Assembly: GCF_000294655.1 (NCBI RefSeq)
Contig: NZ_CAHP01000011.1
Span: 54,595 to 118,594 of the forward strand
Origin: Magnetospirillum molischianum DSM 120
Lineage (GTDB): Bacteria > Pseudomonadota > Alphaproteobacteria > Rhodospirillales > Magnetospirillaceae
Reading direction: 5' to 3'
DNA length: 64,000 nucleotides
The first letter of the stretch is position 1, and every line of letters begins with the position of its first letter. A program made the translations under genes and the position numbers. Shown here in pieces: positions 1 to 11,103 of this stretch. The notes under the pieces are model-generated. The model was not told the origin of the DNA and ran no database searches. It saw only the letters and a program-made list of their open reading frames with translations.

Positions 1-583
1 GGGGGGAAACAAATTTCTGAAAGGTCTGCTCCGCCTCGATCATCTGGCGGGTTTCTGAAGAGACGGTACGGGCCTTGATCTCAGCCTGACCAAAGCCTTC
101 GGGAGCCATCGATTTCAACATATTGCCGCCACGCTCAAGCCAGGGGCGGCTGCGCGCATCGGCCAACCAGGCCGGATAATGCTCGGGGCGGTCGAACAGC
201 CAGGCGGTGGCAAGAAACGCCAACGACACCAGCACGGCGCCGCGCGCCAGACCGAACACAAAACCAAGCGAGGAATCGACACTATTCATCGCGCTTTGGC
301 GCACCCGGTCGGACACTCGTTTGGTCAACAGGGACAAGACCAGCAGGGTCACCAGGAACAGGCAGGCGCCGGTGGCGGCATCGGCAGCCCACGGCACGCC
401 GATCTGCGAGCGAAAGAACGGCTGGAATGTGGAAAAACCGTAAAGGGTGGCGAACACCGCTCCGACCCACGAGGTGATCGACAGAACTTCCTGAACGAAG
501 CCACGCAGAAAGGCGAAGCCTGCCGAGCCGAGCAGAACCCCGATCACGACAACGTCAACCACGGTGATATTGAGGTTTCCCAT
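1..583 (-). CDS. cvpA: CvpA family membrane protein (3' end outside window)
   Basis: The minus-strand frame opens at ATG 583 and stays open to position 1, giving 194 codons without a stop. Its C-terminus therefore lies just outside the window. The N-terminus begins MGNLNITVVDVVVIGVLLGS and continues with a Gly/Phe-rich loop and a second hydrophobic stretch. It has about four hydrophobic segments in the first 135 residues, followed by a hydrophilic tail, as in CvpA (colicin V production) inner-membrane proteins. It starts 22 bases after the radA stop on the same strand. The order radA-cvpA is common in alphaproteobacteria, where purF often follows, so purF may lie just beyond the edge. The molecular role of CvpA is poorly defined. 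The family call is confident. Confidence 0.88.
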   Translation of the reverse strand, partial: MGNLNITVVDVVVIGVLLGSAGFAFLRGFVQEVLSITSWVGAVFATLYGFSTFQPFFRSQIGVPWAADAATGACLFLVTLLVLSLLTKRVSDRVRQSAMNSVDSSLGFVFGLARGAVLVSLAFLATAWLFDRPEHYPAWLADARSRPWLERGGNMLKSMAPEGFGQAEIKARTVSSETRQMIEAEQTFQKFVSP

Positions 584-605
584 TCGCCCTGTTTCCAATC
601 GACGG

Positions 606-1979
606 CTATGCCGGGCGGAACAGCCCCAACACATCCTGAAGATGCCCGACGGTGCGTATCGTCAACGTCCCGGCCGACGCACCGACCGATTTGTCCCGGC
701 GCGGCCTGGATGGCACCAGCGCCTGAGCAAAACCCAGCTTGGCGGCCTCCTTCAAACGAAGGTCGGCCTGGGACACGGCACGAATCTCGCCTGACAGCCC
801 GACCTCGCCGAACACGACCATATCGGCCGGAACGGGCACATCGGACGACGACGACACCAAGGCCGCGGCCACCGCCAAATCTGCCGCCGGCTCGGTGATG
901 CGCAAGCCGCCTGCGACGTTCAAATAAACGTCATTCCCCGACAAAGCAAGCCCACAACGGGCGTCCAGCACCGCCATCACCATCGCCAGACGGCCCGTGT
1001 CCCAACCGACCACTGCCCGACGGGGCGAAGACAGCGACGACGGTGCCACCAACGCCTGAATCTCGACCAGCATCGGGCGACTGCCCTCAATCCCGGCATA
1101 GACACACGAACCCGACACGTTGCCGCGCCGTTCGGCCAGAAACAAGGCCGAGGGATTGGCGACCTCGGACAAGCCCTGTTCGGTCATTTCGAACACCCCG
1201 ATTTCGTCGGTCGCGCCAAAGCGGTTTTTGGTGGCGCGCAGGATACGAAACTGGTGGCCGCGATCCCCTTCGAAATAGAGCACGGTATCGACCATGTGTT
1301 CCAGCACGCGAGGACCGGCAATCGTCCCTTCCTTGGTGACATGGCCCACCAGGAACAGCACGAAGCCGCGTCGCTTGGCGAGCCGGATCAGTTCGGCGGC
1401 GGCGGCACGCACCTGACTGACCGTGCCGGGGGCCGCTTCGATGCTATCGGCGTACACCGTCTGAATCGAATCGATCACGACCACGTTGGGGGCGTCGGGA
1501 CCGTCAAGCGTCGCAATGATATCACGCAGACTGGTCGCCGAGGCCAGTGCCACCCCCGCCCGAGCATGACCCAGGCGATGAGCACGCATCCGTACCTGAT
1601 CGACCGCTTCCTCTCCCGATATATAGGCAACCCGAGCCCCGGCGGACAGGGCCGCACTTGCCTGAAGCAGCAAAGTCGATTTACCGATGCCGGGATCGCC
1701 GCCGACCAGCAGACACGAACCGGGAACCAGCCCGCCACCGCAAACACGGTCAAGTTCGCCGATACCAGTGATCAGACGCGGCAATGGGGCAGAACTGCCC
1801 TCAAGTGCGACGAAATCGATCCGTCGCCCCTTGCCCGCGGTCAGTCCCTTGGGGATCTCGTCGCGGGCCGCTTCCTCCTGAATCGAATTCCAGGCACCGC
1901 AGGCCTCGCACTTGCCCGCCCACTTGGTCGTGACGGAACCGCATTCCTGACAAACGAAACGGGGAGAGGCTTTGGCCAA
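606..1979 (-). CDS. radA: DNA repair protein RadA
   Basis: This is a 457-residue RadA/Sms recombination ATPase that processes branched recombination intermediates. An N-terminal C4 zinc finger is visible at Cys10, Cys13, Cys24 and Cys27. The RecA-like core has a Walker A motif (GGDPGIGKST, residues 93-102) and the RadA-specific KNRFG motif (251-255). The C-terminal third is the Lon-protease-like domain typical of the family. Length and start agree with RadA homologues, which usually begin MAKxxxxFVCQxCG. It lies just upstream of cvpA on the same strand, probably in one transcript. The NCS2 permease is divergent across a 153-bp gap. Confidence 0.97.
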   Translation of the reverse strand: MAKASPRFVCQECGSVTTKWAGKCEACGAWNSIQEEAARDEIPKGLTAGKGRRIDFVALEGSSAPLPRLITGIGELDRVCGGGLVPGSCLLVGGDPGIGKSTLLLQASAALSAGARVAYISGEEAVDQVRMRAHRLGHARAGVALASATSLRDIIATLDGPDAPNVVVIDSIQTVYADSIEAAPGTVSQVRAAAAELIRLAKRRGFVLFLVGHVTKEGTIAGPRVLEHMVDTVLYFEGDRGHQFRILRATKNRFGATDEIGVFEMTEQGLSEVANPSALFLAERRGNVSGSCVYAGIEGSRPMLVEIQALVAPSSLSSPRRAVVGWDTGRLAMVMAVLDARCGLALSGNDVYLNVAGGLRITEPAADLAVAAALVSSSSDVPVPADMVVFGEVGLSGEIRAVSQADLRLKEAAKLGFAQALVPSRPRRDKSVGASAGTLTIRTVGHLQDVLGLFRPA

Positions 1980-2132
1980 GACGATCCGGCTTTCCGGTCA
2001 AGGTGAAGCGTGCAACCGTATCATGGGAACATTGAGGCAACAATGCGAAAAGTGTCCTGCATCGGCCTTGGCCGGAACGTCCTGGTGCGCTATCCCTGAC
2101 CGACGGCTGTTTGCAAGGGATGGGGGGGGACC

Positions 2133-3425
2133 GTGCTGGAACGTCTGTTCGCGATCAAGGCTCAGGGAAGCTCGGTTTCGACCGAGATACTGGCCGGGCT
2201 GACTACCTTTCTGACGATGGCCTACATCATCATCGTCAATCCTGCGATTCTGGCCGAGGCCGGGATGGATCACGGTGCCGTCTTCGCCGCAACCTGTCTG
2301 GCGGCGGCGGCGGGAAGCCTGCTGATGGGAGTGTTGGCGAATTATCCAATCGCGCTGGCACCAGGAATGGGGCTCAACGCTTATTTCACTTATACCGTGG
2401 TTCTGGGACTGGGCCATTCCTGGCAAGTCGCGCTGGGCGCGGTGTTCGTTTCCGGGCTGCTGTTCCTTGCCCTGGCGCTGTCCCCGGCGCGCGATGCGAT
2501 CATCGACGCGATCCCCCATTCGCTGAAGCTGGCGATATCGGCCGGAATTGGACTCTTTCTCGGCATCATTGCCCTGAAGAACGCAGGGTTTGTGGTCGCC
2601 CATCCCAGCACCCTGGTAACGCTTGGCGATCTGCACCAGCCGTCTGTCCTGCTCTCGATCGCTGGGTTTCTGATCATGGTCGCGCTTGATGCCCGTAAAG
2701 TTCCTGGGGCGATCCTGATCGGTATCCTTGGAACGGCAGCGGCAGGAATGGCGATGGGAGTCAGCCCCTTCGGCGGCATCGTCGCCCCTCCGCCCAGCAT
2801 CGACCCCACCTTCCTGGCGATGGATATCCGCGGCGCCCTCGACCTGGGGCTGGTGGCGATCATCTTCGCTTTTTTGTTTGTCGTGGTGTTCGACAATGCC
2901 GGAACCCTGGTCGGGCTGGCGCATCGCTCCGGGCTACTCGATGCGAAGGGCAAACTACCGCGCACCGGGCGGGTGCTGATCGCCGACGCGTTGGCGGCGA
3001 CGGGCGGTGCCGCGCTGGGCACGTCCAGCACCACCAGTTTCATCGAGAGCGCCGCCGGCATCAAAGCGGGTGGACGCACCGGCCTGACCGCCGTCACGGT
3101 CGCGGGCCTGTTTCTGCTGGCGCTGTTCTTCAGCCCACTGGCTGCGTCGGTGCCACCCTATGCCACCGCCCCGGCCCTGCTGTTCGTCGCCTGCGTGATG
3201 ACGGGCAGCCTGAGCGGGATCGATTGGGACGATGTGACCGAAGCGGTGCCTGCAACGATTACCGCGCTGGCAATGCCCCTGACCTTCTCGATTGCAGACG
3301 GGATCACCTTCGGGCTGATTTCCTATACCGCGATCAAGTTTTTGTCCGGGCGCGGGCGGGAAATCGGCATCGCTGTGTGGGTACTGGCAGCGGCGGCGCT
3401 GGCGAAGCATGCCTTTGTCGGGTAG
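2133..3425 (+). CDS. NCS2 family purine (adenine/guanine/hypoxanthine-type) permease
   Basis: This 430-residue polytopic membrane protein has the hallmarks of the AzgA branch of NCS2 nucleobase:proton symporters. These include the N-terminal STEILAGLTTFLTMAYIIIV segment, the NPAIL motif, and a conserved central region with FDNAGTL and the SSTTSFIESAAGI motif. About 12 to 13 hydrophobic segments are visible. The GTG start at 2133 is preceded at close spacing by an uninterrupted run of G (2122-2130), a strong ribosome-binding site. I saw no purine riboswitch in the 153-bp leader. The exact base transported cannot be read from sequence. It converges on mipZ with a hairpin at the junction. Confidence 0.92.
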   Translation: MLERLFAIKAQGSSVSTEILAGLTTFLTMAYIIIVNPAILAEAGMDHGAVFAATCLAAAAGSLLMGVLANYPIALAPGMGLNAYFTYTVVLGLGHSWQVALGAVFVSGLLFLALALSPARDAIIDAIPHSLKLAISAGIGLFLGIIALKNAGFVVAHPSTLVTLGDLHQPSVLLSIAGFLIMVALDARKVPGAILIGILGTAAAGMAMGVSPFGGIVAPPPSIDPTFLAMDIRGALDLGLVAIIFAFLFVVVFDNAGTLVGLAHRSGLLDAKGKLPRTGRVLIADALAATGGAALGTSSTTSFIESAAGIKAGGRTGLTAVTVAGLFLLALFFSPLAASVPPYATAPALLFVACVMTGSLSGIDWDDVTEAVPATITALAMPLTFSIADGITFGLISYTAIKFLSGRGREIGIAVWVLAAAALAKHAFVG

Positions 3426-3449
3426 CGCCGGTCTTGGCTCAGACCGGCG
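3426..3449. terminator. Hairpin between convergent NCS2 permease and mipZ
   Basis: A perfect 9-bp stem (CGCCGGTCT with AGACCGGCG) and a 6-base loop lie directly after the permease stop and span the mipZ stop codon. There is no T-tract on either side, so intrinsic termination is uncertain. The position between convergent genes suggests a shared terminator or 3'-end stabiliser. Confidence 0.5.
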
Positions 3450-4287
3450 GGTCTCTCAGCCGGTCGAGCCGGTCGGCGACACGGGGTAGCCACAACTCGC
3501 CCAGCAGGGCGCAGACCTCATCGCGGGCCGAGCGGTGCGATTTCGTCATTTCCATCCCGATCCCGGCCTGATCAAGATCGAGCACGGTCAGCCCCCACAG
3601 GAACAAATAGCGATAGATCATCCGCTCGCCGAATCCATCGGCGAGGCGAAACCCCAGCACCCGCTGCATCTCGGGCAGCAGATCGGCCATCATCAGCTTG
3701 TTGCGGTCGGTCAGGGGCGATAAGCGCGAGCGGGTCACCACCCAATCGATACCGGAACGATGCCGTCGCCGACGCTCGCGCCGCAGATCCCACACCAGAT
3801 CGGCATAGGGACCGGCCTGAACCAGTTTGCGGCTGACGGGATCGAGCCGCCCGAGCAGATCGAGATCGAGCAGGCTGTCGTTGATCGGGGTGATCAGAGT
3901 ATCGGCGTGGATATGGGCGTGGCGGGCCAAAGCGACATCGGCACCGGGACAATCGACGACGATGAACTCGCAAGTGTCGGCAAGATCGGTCAAAACACGG
4001 TCGAAGCTTTCGCATTCCTCCGCAATCGCACCACTCTTCGAATCGACGTCGGATGGCAACACGACCGCCATCCGGGGCATGGGCAGCGCGACCGAGGTCC
4101 GACTGACCCAGCCAACCCGGTTGGCGACATAGCGGCCCAGCGATTGCTGACGGTGATCGAGATCGATGCAGCCGACCCGAAACCCCAGCCGCATCAGTCC
4201 GACCGTCACGTGCATCGCAACGGTGGTCTTGCCCGACCCGCCCTTTTCGTTGCCGATCACCACCACATGCGCGCGCGGCGCCACCAC
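3439..4287 (-). CDS. mipZ: Division-plane positioning ATPase MipZ
   Basis: This ParA/MinD-type P-loop ATPase forms a gradient from the chromosome poles and inhibits FtsZ assembly away from midcell. The deviant Walker A (NEKGGSGKTT, residues 13-22) starts right at the N-terminus. The family-typical regions DLDHRQQSLGRY, VVDCPGADV and YADLVWDLR follow. The downstream segment IDWVVTRSRLSPLTDRNK is characteristic of MipZ rather than of plasmid ParA, and no parB or parA partner is adjacent. I chose GTG 4287 (282 residues) because GGGAGG sits five to six bases upstream. A longer frame to 4326 has no such site. MipZ is restricted to alphaproteobacteria, which helps place the organism. Confidence 0.9.
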   Translation of the reverse strand: MVAPRAHVVVIGNEKGGSGKTTVAMHVTVGLMRLGFRVGCIDLDHRQQSLGRYVANRVGWVSRTSVALPMPRMAVVLPSDVDSKSGAIAEECESFDRVLTDLADTCEFIVVDCPGADVALARHAHIHADTLITPINDSLLDLDLLGRLDPVSRKLVQAGPYADLVWDLRRERRRRHRSGIDWVVTRSRLSPLTDRNKLMMADLLPEMQRVLGFRLADGFGERMIYRYLFLWGLTVLDLDQAGIGMEMTKSHRSARDEVCALLGELWLPRVADRLDRLRDPPV

Positions 4288-4384
4288 CGTTACCCTCCCG
4301 CTCCGGGGGCGGACCTCGCCCCGCACGAAACCTCATGGTACACTAACCTCGGATGCAAGCCTCCATCCCTTGTAAGGCGACTTC

Positions 4385-6379
4385 ATGACCCGCTCCGACC
4401 CGCTCGCGCCCGTCATTCCACCCCCCCAAAACGAAACAGATCCCGCTCTGTTTTGCGGACCGAAAGCAGACATCCTGGCCGACCTCGATTGCCTGTCGTG
4501 GCAACGGGAGATGTTGGCCGATGGCTCCATTCACTATCCGTGGATTTCCGAGAGAACCGCCAGCACCCTGGGCGTCCCCCCCGAGGCATTGACGGTTTCT
4601 GCCTGCGGCTCGCTTGGTGTCATTCATTGGGCCGACCGTGAGAACTATCTGTCGTCGATCCACGACTCGGCCCGAAGCCTGTCGCCCTGCCGTATCGATT
4701 TCCGCGTCATCACCGCCGGCGACGAAACCCGCTGGATGCGGGAATCCTCGCGCCCGCACACGGCGGCGGACGGACGGATCGTCTGGGACGGAGTCTGGCT
4801 GGACAACACCCGCTCGATCCGCGCCGAATTTCATCATCAGACTCTGATGGATCATGCGCAAGATTGCATATTCATTTTATCCGATGACGACCGGGTAATA
4901 TGGTGCAATTCCGCCGCACGCAGGGAGTTTACCCTTAGCCCCAACGAAGGCCCCGGCCTGCCCTTCGCCGATCTGATCGAGCCGGGCGCCCCGTCGCCAG
5001 TGGTACTGGCGGCAGCCGACCCTGAGGCTCCGTCCCGCTCGATCGATAACGAGATGATGGGGCGACGACGCGACGGGTCGCGTTTTCCCTTCGAGATGAC
5101 GGTCAGCGAATTGCGCAGCGACGGACGGCTGTCGTTGATCGTGATCGGCCGCGACATCACTAGGCGACGCGACGCGGAACGACGGCTGGCGGAAAGCGAA
5201 CGGCGGCTCCGTCTGACCTTCGTCACCGCCGCGCTGGGGATCGTCGTTGTGACGATGGATGGCGTCATCCGGTTCTGCAATCCGGCGTTCGAGAGCATGG
5301 CCAGCGACGGCTATTCCAGCCTGCTCGGAACCAATCTACGCACTTTCATTCCGAACGAATTGCTTCCGCCACCATCGCGGATTCCCCCGGCGGGGATGTC
5401 ATTCGGGCTGTTGTGCTCTCCCCGCCTCGCGGACGGAGCCGAACGTCACTGGCGCATGACCGGCACCCGCTATCCGACCGCACCGGATCAGACCGAGCCG
5501 TCGCTGCTGTTCTTCATCGAGGATGTCACCGAGACAACCCGCATCGCCCACGAACGGCGACAACTCGAATTGCTGCTGCACGAGGGGCAGAAACTAGAAG
5601 CGTTGGGTCGTTTGGCCGGCGGCATCGCCCATGAGCTGAACAATATGCTGGGACCGATCCTGATGGGGGCCGAGATGATTGCCCGCACCGCCAGTCTCGA
5701 CGAGCGCAACGCCGAACGATGCCGACGGATCATCGACGCCTCGAAGAACAGCCGCGAGATCGTCCGCAACGTGCTCACCTATTGCCGCAAGGAAAGCAAG
5801 GTTCTGGGACCGGTCGATCTAGTGCGGGTGTTCGACGATTTCACCGCCATGGCCGCCTCAACTCTGCCGCCCTCGATCAAGGTCGTGCGGCAACGCGAAA
5901 TCGACCGCGCCACCATCATCGGCGACGGCGGACAATTGCAGCAAATCCTGCTCAATCTGGTCAACAACGCCCGCGACGCAATGGAGGGGCACGGAACACT
6001 GACCCTATCGCTGATCGAACTGGACCCGGCGGGGCTGGCGGCGCTGATCACCGCCGCGCGCGAACGCATGGTCCAAAAAAGCGTCTCGGACCCACCGCTA
6101 AACCCACTTTCGGCCCTTTCCCCCACCGCCCATTACGTCAAGATCAGCATTAGCGATACCGGAGATGGGATGGATGCCGCGACCATCGCCCGCATCTTCG
6201 ACCCGTTTTTTACCACCAAGCCGGTTGGACAAGGCACCGGACTGGGGCTTTCGGTCGTGCAGAACCTCGTCAAGGGAATGGGCGGCGTCATCAGCGTCGA
6301 AAGTCATCCAGGCTCGGGATCGACGTTCAGAATCGTCCTGCCAGTCTCGGAGCCGAACGAGGCTGCGGCAACCCCCTAG
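4385..6379 (+). CDS. Soluble multi-PAS sensor histidine kinase
   Basis: This 664-residue protein has no transmembrane segment, so it should sense a cytoplasmic signal. Three PAS/PAC-like units are visible, at roughly residues 40-150, 155-270 (ending GRDITRRRDAERRLAE) and 275-390 (ending in an EDVTE motif). A HisKA dimerisation domain follows with the phosphorylated histidine at His416 in GGIAHELNN. The HATPase domain has an N box (LVNNARDAM), a G1 box (DTGDGMD), an F box (DPFFTTK) and a G2 box (GTGLGLS), so the kinase core is intact. There is no receiver domain and no response regulator next door. A degenerate GGDEF protein follows 86 bases downstream and may be a functional neighbour. The signal is unknown. 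Confidence 0.9.
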   Translation: MTRSDPLAPVIPPPQNETDPALFCGPKADILADLDCLSWQREMLADGSIHYPWISERTASTLGVPPEALTVSACGSLGVIHWADRENYLSSIHDSARSLSPCRIDFRVITAGDETRWMRESSRPHTAADGRIVWDGVWLDNTRSIRAEFHHQTLMDHAQDCIFILSDDDRVIWCNSAARREFTLSPNEGPGLPFADLIEPGAPSPVVLAAADPEAPSRSIDNEMMGRRRDGSRFPFEMTVSELRSDGRLSLIVIGRDITRRRDAERRLAESERRLRLTFVTAALGIVVVTMDGVIRFCNPAFESMASDGYSSLLGTNLRTFIPNELLPPPSRIPPAGMSFGLLCSPRLADGAERHWRMTGTRYPTAPDQTEPSLLFFIEDVTETTRIAHERRQLELLLHEGQKLEALGRLAGGIAHELNNMLGPILMGAEMIARTASLDERNAERCRRIIDASKNSREIVRNVLTYCRKESKVLGPVDLVRVFDDFTAMAASTLPPSIKVVRQREIDRATIIGDGGQLQQILLNLVNNARDAMEGHGTLTLSLIELDPAGLAALITAARERMVQKSVSDPPLNPLSALSPTAHYVKISISDTGDGMDAATIARIFDPFFTTKPVGQGTGLGLSVVQNLVKGMGGVISVESHPGSGSTFRIVLPVSEPNEAAATP

Positions 6380-6465
6380 GTGGTGTGGACACTTAAGGCA
6401 CGATAGATGCCCTTATGATAACATTATTCGCCCTTAAGCTTGGCCCGGACCAGAAGAGTTGAAAG

Positions 6466-7206
6466 ATGGCCAACGAGTTCCGCACCGACCCATTGATTCC
6501 CGTCACCCTGACAACAGGGGGCGGGCGGGAGCGTGAACCGCATGGATTCGGCCATGCGCCGCATTCGCCATACCCACCGCCGGAACCACCACGAACCGAA
6601 CATTCGACTACCGATGTCGCCTCGATCCTGGGCTTGCCCGATTCGGTGGTAACCCCGGCGGTGATGACCGCGATCACCGGCCTGCTGGGAGAACTCGACC
6701 GGCTGCGCTGGGCAGAGTCTCTTGCGCGCCGTCGCCTGACCCACCTGGAAACCCTGGCTGATCAGGACAGCCTGGTCCCGATTCCGAACCGACGCGGCTT
6801 CATGCGGACAGTCGAGACTCTTATGGCTTCGGGCGCTGCCGATGGGACGCTGGTGGTTCTGCACGTCTCTGGAATCGAACAGATTCGTCAGCAGGATGGG
6901 ATGGCGGCGGGTGAAGCCGCTCTTCGCCATATCTGCGCCAATCTGGTCGGCGCACTGCGCACGACCGATCCCAGAGGATTGCTGGGAGGCAGCGATTTCG
7001 GTCTGGTGCTGGTCTCGACCGGCTTGGCGGTGGCGCGAACAAAGGTGCGCGAGATGATGGAGCAGATCAACCTGCTCCCCTTCGTCTGGCAGGGCAGATC
7101 GCACAGTTTTGCCATGTTCTCGGGCTATCATATCCTCCAGGCTGGAGAAAACGCTGAAATGGCGGTCGCCGCCGCCGATCGTGCGCGGCGCGGTGCGGCA
7201 AACTAG
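6466..7206 (+). CDS. Degenerate GGDEF-domain protein
   Basis: This 246-residue soluble protein has a roughly 100-residue variable N-terminus and a C-terminal GGDEF-like domain. The domain begins at DQDSLVPIPNRRGF, matching the usual DxLTGLxNRRxF entry. The active-site loop reads GGSDF at residues 174-178 instead of GGDEF/GGEEF, so the metal/catalytic acidic residue is replaced by Ser176. The domain is also shorter than a typical 160-residue cyclase. It is probably inactive in c-di-GMP synthesis and may act as a GTP- or protein-binding module. The gene follows the histidine kinase in the same direction, which suggests co-regulation, though this is inference. Confidence 0.75.
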   Translation: MANEFRTDPLIPVTLTTGGGREREPHGFGHAPHSPYPPPEPPRTEHSTTDVASILGLPDSVVTPAVMTAITGLLGELDRLRWAESLARRRLTHLETLADQDSLVPIPNRRGFMRTVETLMASGAADGTLVVLHVSGIEQIRQQDGMAAGEAALRHICANLVGALRTTDPRGLLGGSDFGLVLVSTGLAVARTKVREMMEQINLLPFVWQGRSHSFAMFSGYHILQAGENAEMAVAAADRARRGAAN

Positions 7207-7375
7207 ACCTCGAAAAATTGCGTTCGCATTCCGTTCATCGGGTCAATGTGGTACAATTCACAGAGAATGAACTGAAAGCGCTTGCTTTGATTGAAATCTC
7301 GCGAACCCTGTCGAAATCTATTTTTTCTTCGGGCGGGTATTGACGCGATAATTCAGGCTGTGATTTCATTCCGCC

Positions 7376-7687
7376 ATGATTCAGGATATTCGACGCTACC
7401 TTCGCCACATTTCTGGACCTCTGGTCGGAGTCTGCGCTGTGGTCTATTTTGCCTATCACACTGTCGAAGGTGATCGAGGCATCCGTGCGTGGCTGCGTCT
7501 GCAAGATGAAATCCTGAACGCCGAAATGCAATTGGCGAAGGTTTCGTCGGAACGGCGCGAGATGGAGCACCGGGTATTGCTGCTGCGGCCCGACCACCTG
7601 GATCAGGACATGCTGGAAGAGCGCGCCCGCATCATGCTCAACATGAGCAAAGACGGCGACATCGTTGTGTTCGACCGCCATCATTGA
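7376..7687 (+). CDS. ftsB: FtsB/DivIC-type septum formation initiator
   Basis: This 103-residue protein has a short cytoplasmic N-terminus, one transmembrane helix (about residues 11-30), and then a periplasmic coiled coil (about 40-75) ending in a conserved MLNMSKDGDIVVF-type tail. This is the architecture of FtsB/DivIC, which bridges FtsQ and FtsL in the divisome. The location immediately upstream of pdhA is the standard alphaproteobacterial arrangement. Length is normal. A 169-bp non-coding gap precedes it. Confidence 0.85.
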   Translation: MIQDIRRYLRHISGPLVGVCAVVYFAYHTVEGDRGIRAWLRLQDEILNAEMQLAKVSSERREMEHRVLLLRPDHLDQDMLEERARIMLNMSKDGDIVVFDRHH

Positions 7688-7789
7688 CTCCGGCACAGCG
7701 TCGAATTCTCCCCCCTACCCTTGCGGACCGACCTGTTTTGCTCCACCTGTGGGTATGAGCTCTTCGCTAAAATCCGCAGGGGGAGTTTT

Positions 7790-8788
7790 ATGGCCGCTAA
7801 AATAGACCCCGCAACCCCAGCCACGCCCCCGCCCCAGGAATTGCTGCGACTATACCGCTCGATGCTGCTGATCCGCCGCTTCGAGGAAAAAGCCGGTCAG
7901 CTTTACGGCATGGGGCTAATCAACGGATTCTGCCACCTTTATATCGGTCAAGAAGCGGTGGTCACCGGAATGCAGGCCATGGCCGAACCGGCGGATTCCT
8001 GCATCACCAGCTATCGCGATCACGGCCATATGCTCGCCTGTGGGCTGGACCCCAAAGGAGTCATGGCCGAACTGACCGGACGAGCGGATGGCTATTCGCG
8101 CGGCAAGGGCGGCTCGATGCATATGTTCAGCCGCGAACATCGCTTTTATGGCGGTCACGGCATCGTCGGGGCCCAAGTACCCCTTGGGATCGGGCTGGGG
8201 TTCGCGCACCAGTACCGGGGCGATGGCGGCGTTGCCCACATCTATCTCGGCGATGGCGCGGTCAACCAGGGGCAAGTCTACGAATCTTTCAACATGGCGG
8301 CCCTGTGGAAGCTGCCGGTCGTGTTCGTAATCGAGAACAACCTCTACGCGATGGGAACAGCCTCGGCCCGCCATGCCGCAGGCGATGAATTATGCGCGCG
8401 CGGTGCCGCTTATGGCATTCCCGGCGAGCGAATCGACGGCATGAACGTATTGTCGGTGCGGTCAGCGGCCGCACGCGCCTTGGCCTATGCTCGCGCCGGG
8501 GCCGGTCCTTTCATCCTGGAAATGATGACCTATCGCTTTCGTGGTCATTCAATGTCCGATCCGGCCAAATATCGCAGCAAGGAAGAGGTGTCCGAGATGC
8601 GGGACCACCACGATCCGATCGACCGGCTACGCCAGACCTTGACCGACCGGGGCGTGATCGACGAGGCCGGATTGAAGGAGATCGACCGGACGATCAAGGC
8701 CTGTGTCGCTGCCGCCGCCGAGTTCGCCCAAGCCAGCCCTGAGCCCGCCGCGTCGGAGCTGTGGACCGATGTTCTGACCGAAGCCTGA
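7790..8788 (+). CDS. pdhA: Pyruvate dehydrogenase E1 component, alpha subunit
   Basis: E1-alpha, with E1-beta, decarboxylates pyruvate using thiamine diphosphate and transfers the acetyl group to lipoate. At 332 residues it has normal length. The TPP-binding GDG motif is at residues 154-156 and is followed by [15 protein letters not shown] and the closing ENN. The phosphorylation-loop-like region [12 protein letters not shown] is also conserved. I chose ATG 7790 because a CAGGGGGAG ribosome-binding site lies just upstream. The frame extends 23 codons further upstream, but that part is unlike E1-alpha. It is the first gene of pdhA-pdhB-pdhC-lpdA. Confidence 0.97.
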   Translation: MAAKIDPATPATPPPQELLRLYRSMLLIRRFEEKAGQLYGMGLINGFCHLYIGQEAVVTGMQAMAEPADSCITSYRDHGHMLACGLDPKGVMAELTGRADGYSRGKGGSMHMFSREHRFYGGHGIVGAQVPLGIGLGFAHQYRGDGGVAHIYLGDGAVNQGQVYESFNMAALWKLPVVFVIENNLYAMGTASARHAAGDELCARGAAYGIPGERIDGMNVLSVRSAAARALAYARAGAGPFILEMMTYRFRGHSMSDPAKYRSKEEVSEMRDHHDPIDRLRQTLTDRGVIDEAGLKEIDRTIKACVAAAAEFAQASPEPAASELWTDVLTEA

Positions 8789-8804
8789 GCGGAGACCGTC
8801 TACA

Positions 8805-10162
<1,358 letters not shown>

Positions 10163-10166
<4 letters not shown>

Positions 10167-11059
10167 GTTCCGAACCGCGCCAGTTCGCCAGCCCCCTCGC
10201 CCGCCGCCTCGCCGCCGCGGCCGGGATCGACCTTACCAAACTGACCGGAAGCGGGCCGCACGGGCGAATCGTCAAGGCCGATGTCGAGAAAGCGAAGACC
10301 GCCACACCACCGCCACACCCGGCACCGATCGCAGCATCCCCGACACTCCCCGCTCCGGCCGCGCCCGCCGCCTCGGCTGGCTATACCGACCTGCCGCTGA
10401 CGCCGATGCGGCGAACCATCGCTCGCCGCCTGACCGAAGCGAAGGCAACGATTCCGCATTTCTATCTCACCGTCGATATCGAGATGGACGCCGTTCTGGC
10501 TCTGCGCGAACAGCTCAATGCCCGACTGGCCCCGGACAAGCTGTCGGTCAACGATTTCATTCTACGTGCGGTGGCATTGGGACTCCGTGCCGTACCCGAG
10601 GCAAACGCCGCCTGGGCCGAGACTGCGATCCGGCGCTTCACCGACATCGACATCGCCGTCGCGGTGGCGACGCCCGAAGGTCTGATCACCCCGATCGTGC
10701 GACAAGCCGACCGCAAGGGGCTGGGCGAGATCTCCGCCGAAGTCAAATCGCTGGCCACCCGCGCCCGCGACGGGGCCTTAAAGCCCGAGGAGTACCAGGG
10801 CGGCGGCTTTACCATCTCCAACCTCGGCATGTACGGAGTGCGCGACTTCGCCGCGATCATCAACCCGCCCCAGGCATGCATCCTGGCGGTGGGATCTGCC
10901 GATCCCCGCCCAATCGTCAAAGCGGGAGCTCTGGCGGTCGCTACGGTGATGAGCGTCACGCTGTCGGTCGATCATCGGACGGTGGACGGAGCCACCGCCG
11001 CCCGTTTCCTCGCCACAACGAAGAGCATGCTGGAAGACCCGTTGCGAATGATGCTGTAA
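10163..11059 (+). CDS. pdhC: PDH E2 (dihydrolipoamide acetyltransferase) lacking a lipoyl domain
   Basis: At 298 residues this E2 is about 120 shorter than usual. It begins directly with the peripheral-subunit-binding domain (residues 6-43, [20 protein letters not shown]). A Pro/Ala linker follows, and then an intact catalytic domain (about 75-298) with active-site His271 and Asp275 in DHRTVDG. There is no lipoyl lysine motif anywhere. The ATG overlaps the pdhB stop, so no upstream exon-like stretch has been lost to a wrong start. The only lipoyl arm encoded in this operon is on PdhB, which presumably serves the E2 active site in trans. A frameshift or deletion is unlikely given the clean ATGA junction. 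Confidence 0.93.
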
Positions 11060-11103
11060 GCGGGACGCAGCCCAGCCAGGGAACAAACAGCCGGGAGAGA
11101 CCG

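Noticed and set aside
1254-2006. 250-codon plus-strand frame opposite radA
   Set aside because: It is an antisense shadow of a certain gene.
1980-2132. Purine riboswitch ahead of the NCS2 permease
   Set aside because: No conserved three-way-junction core was visible in the 153-bp leader.
7287-7300. FNR-like site TTGATTGAAATCTC upstream of ftsB
   Set aside because: Only one half-site is good. The second half ends TC instead of AA, which is too weak without other evidence.
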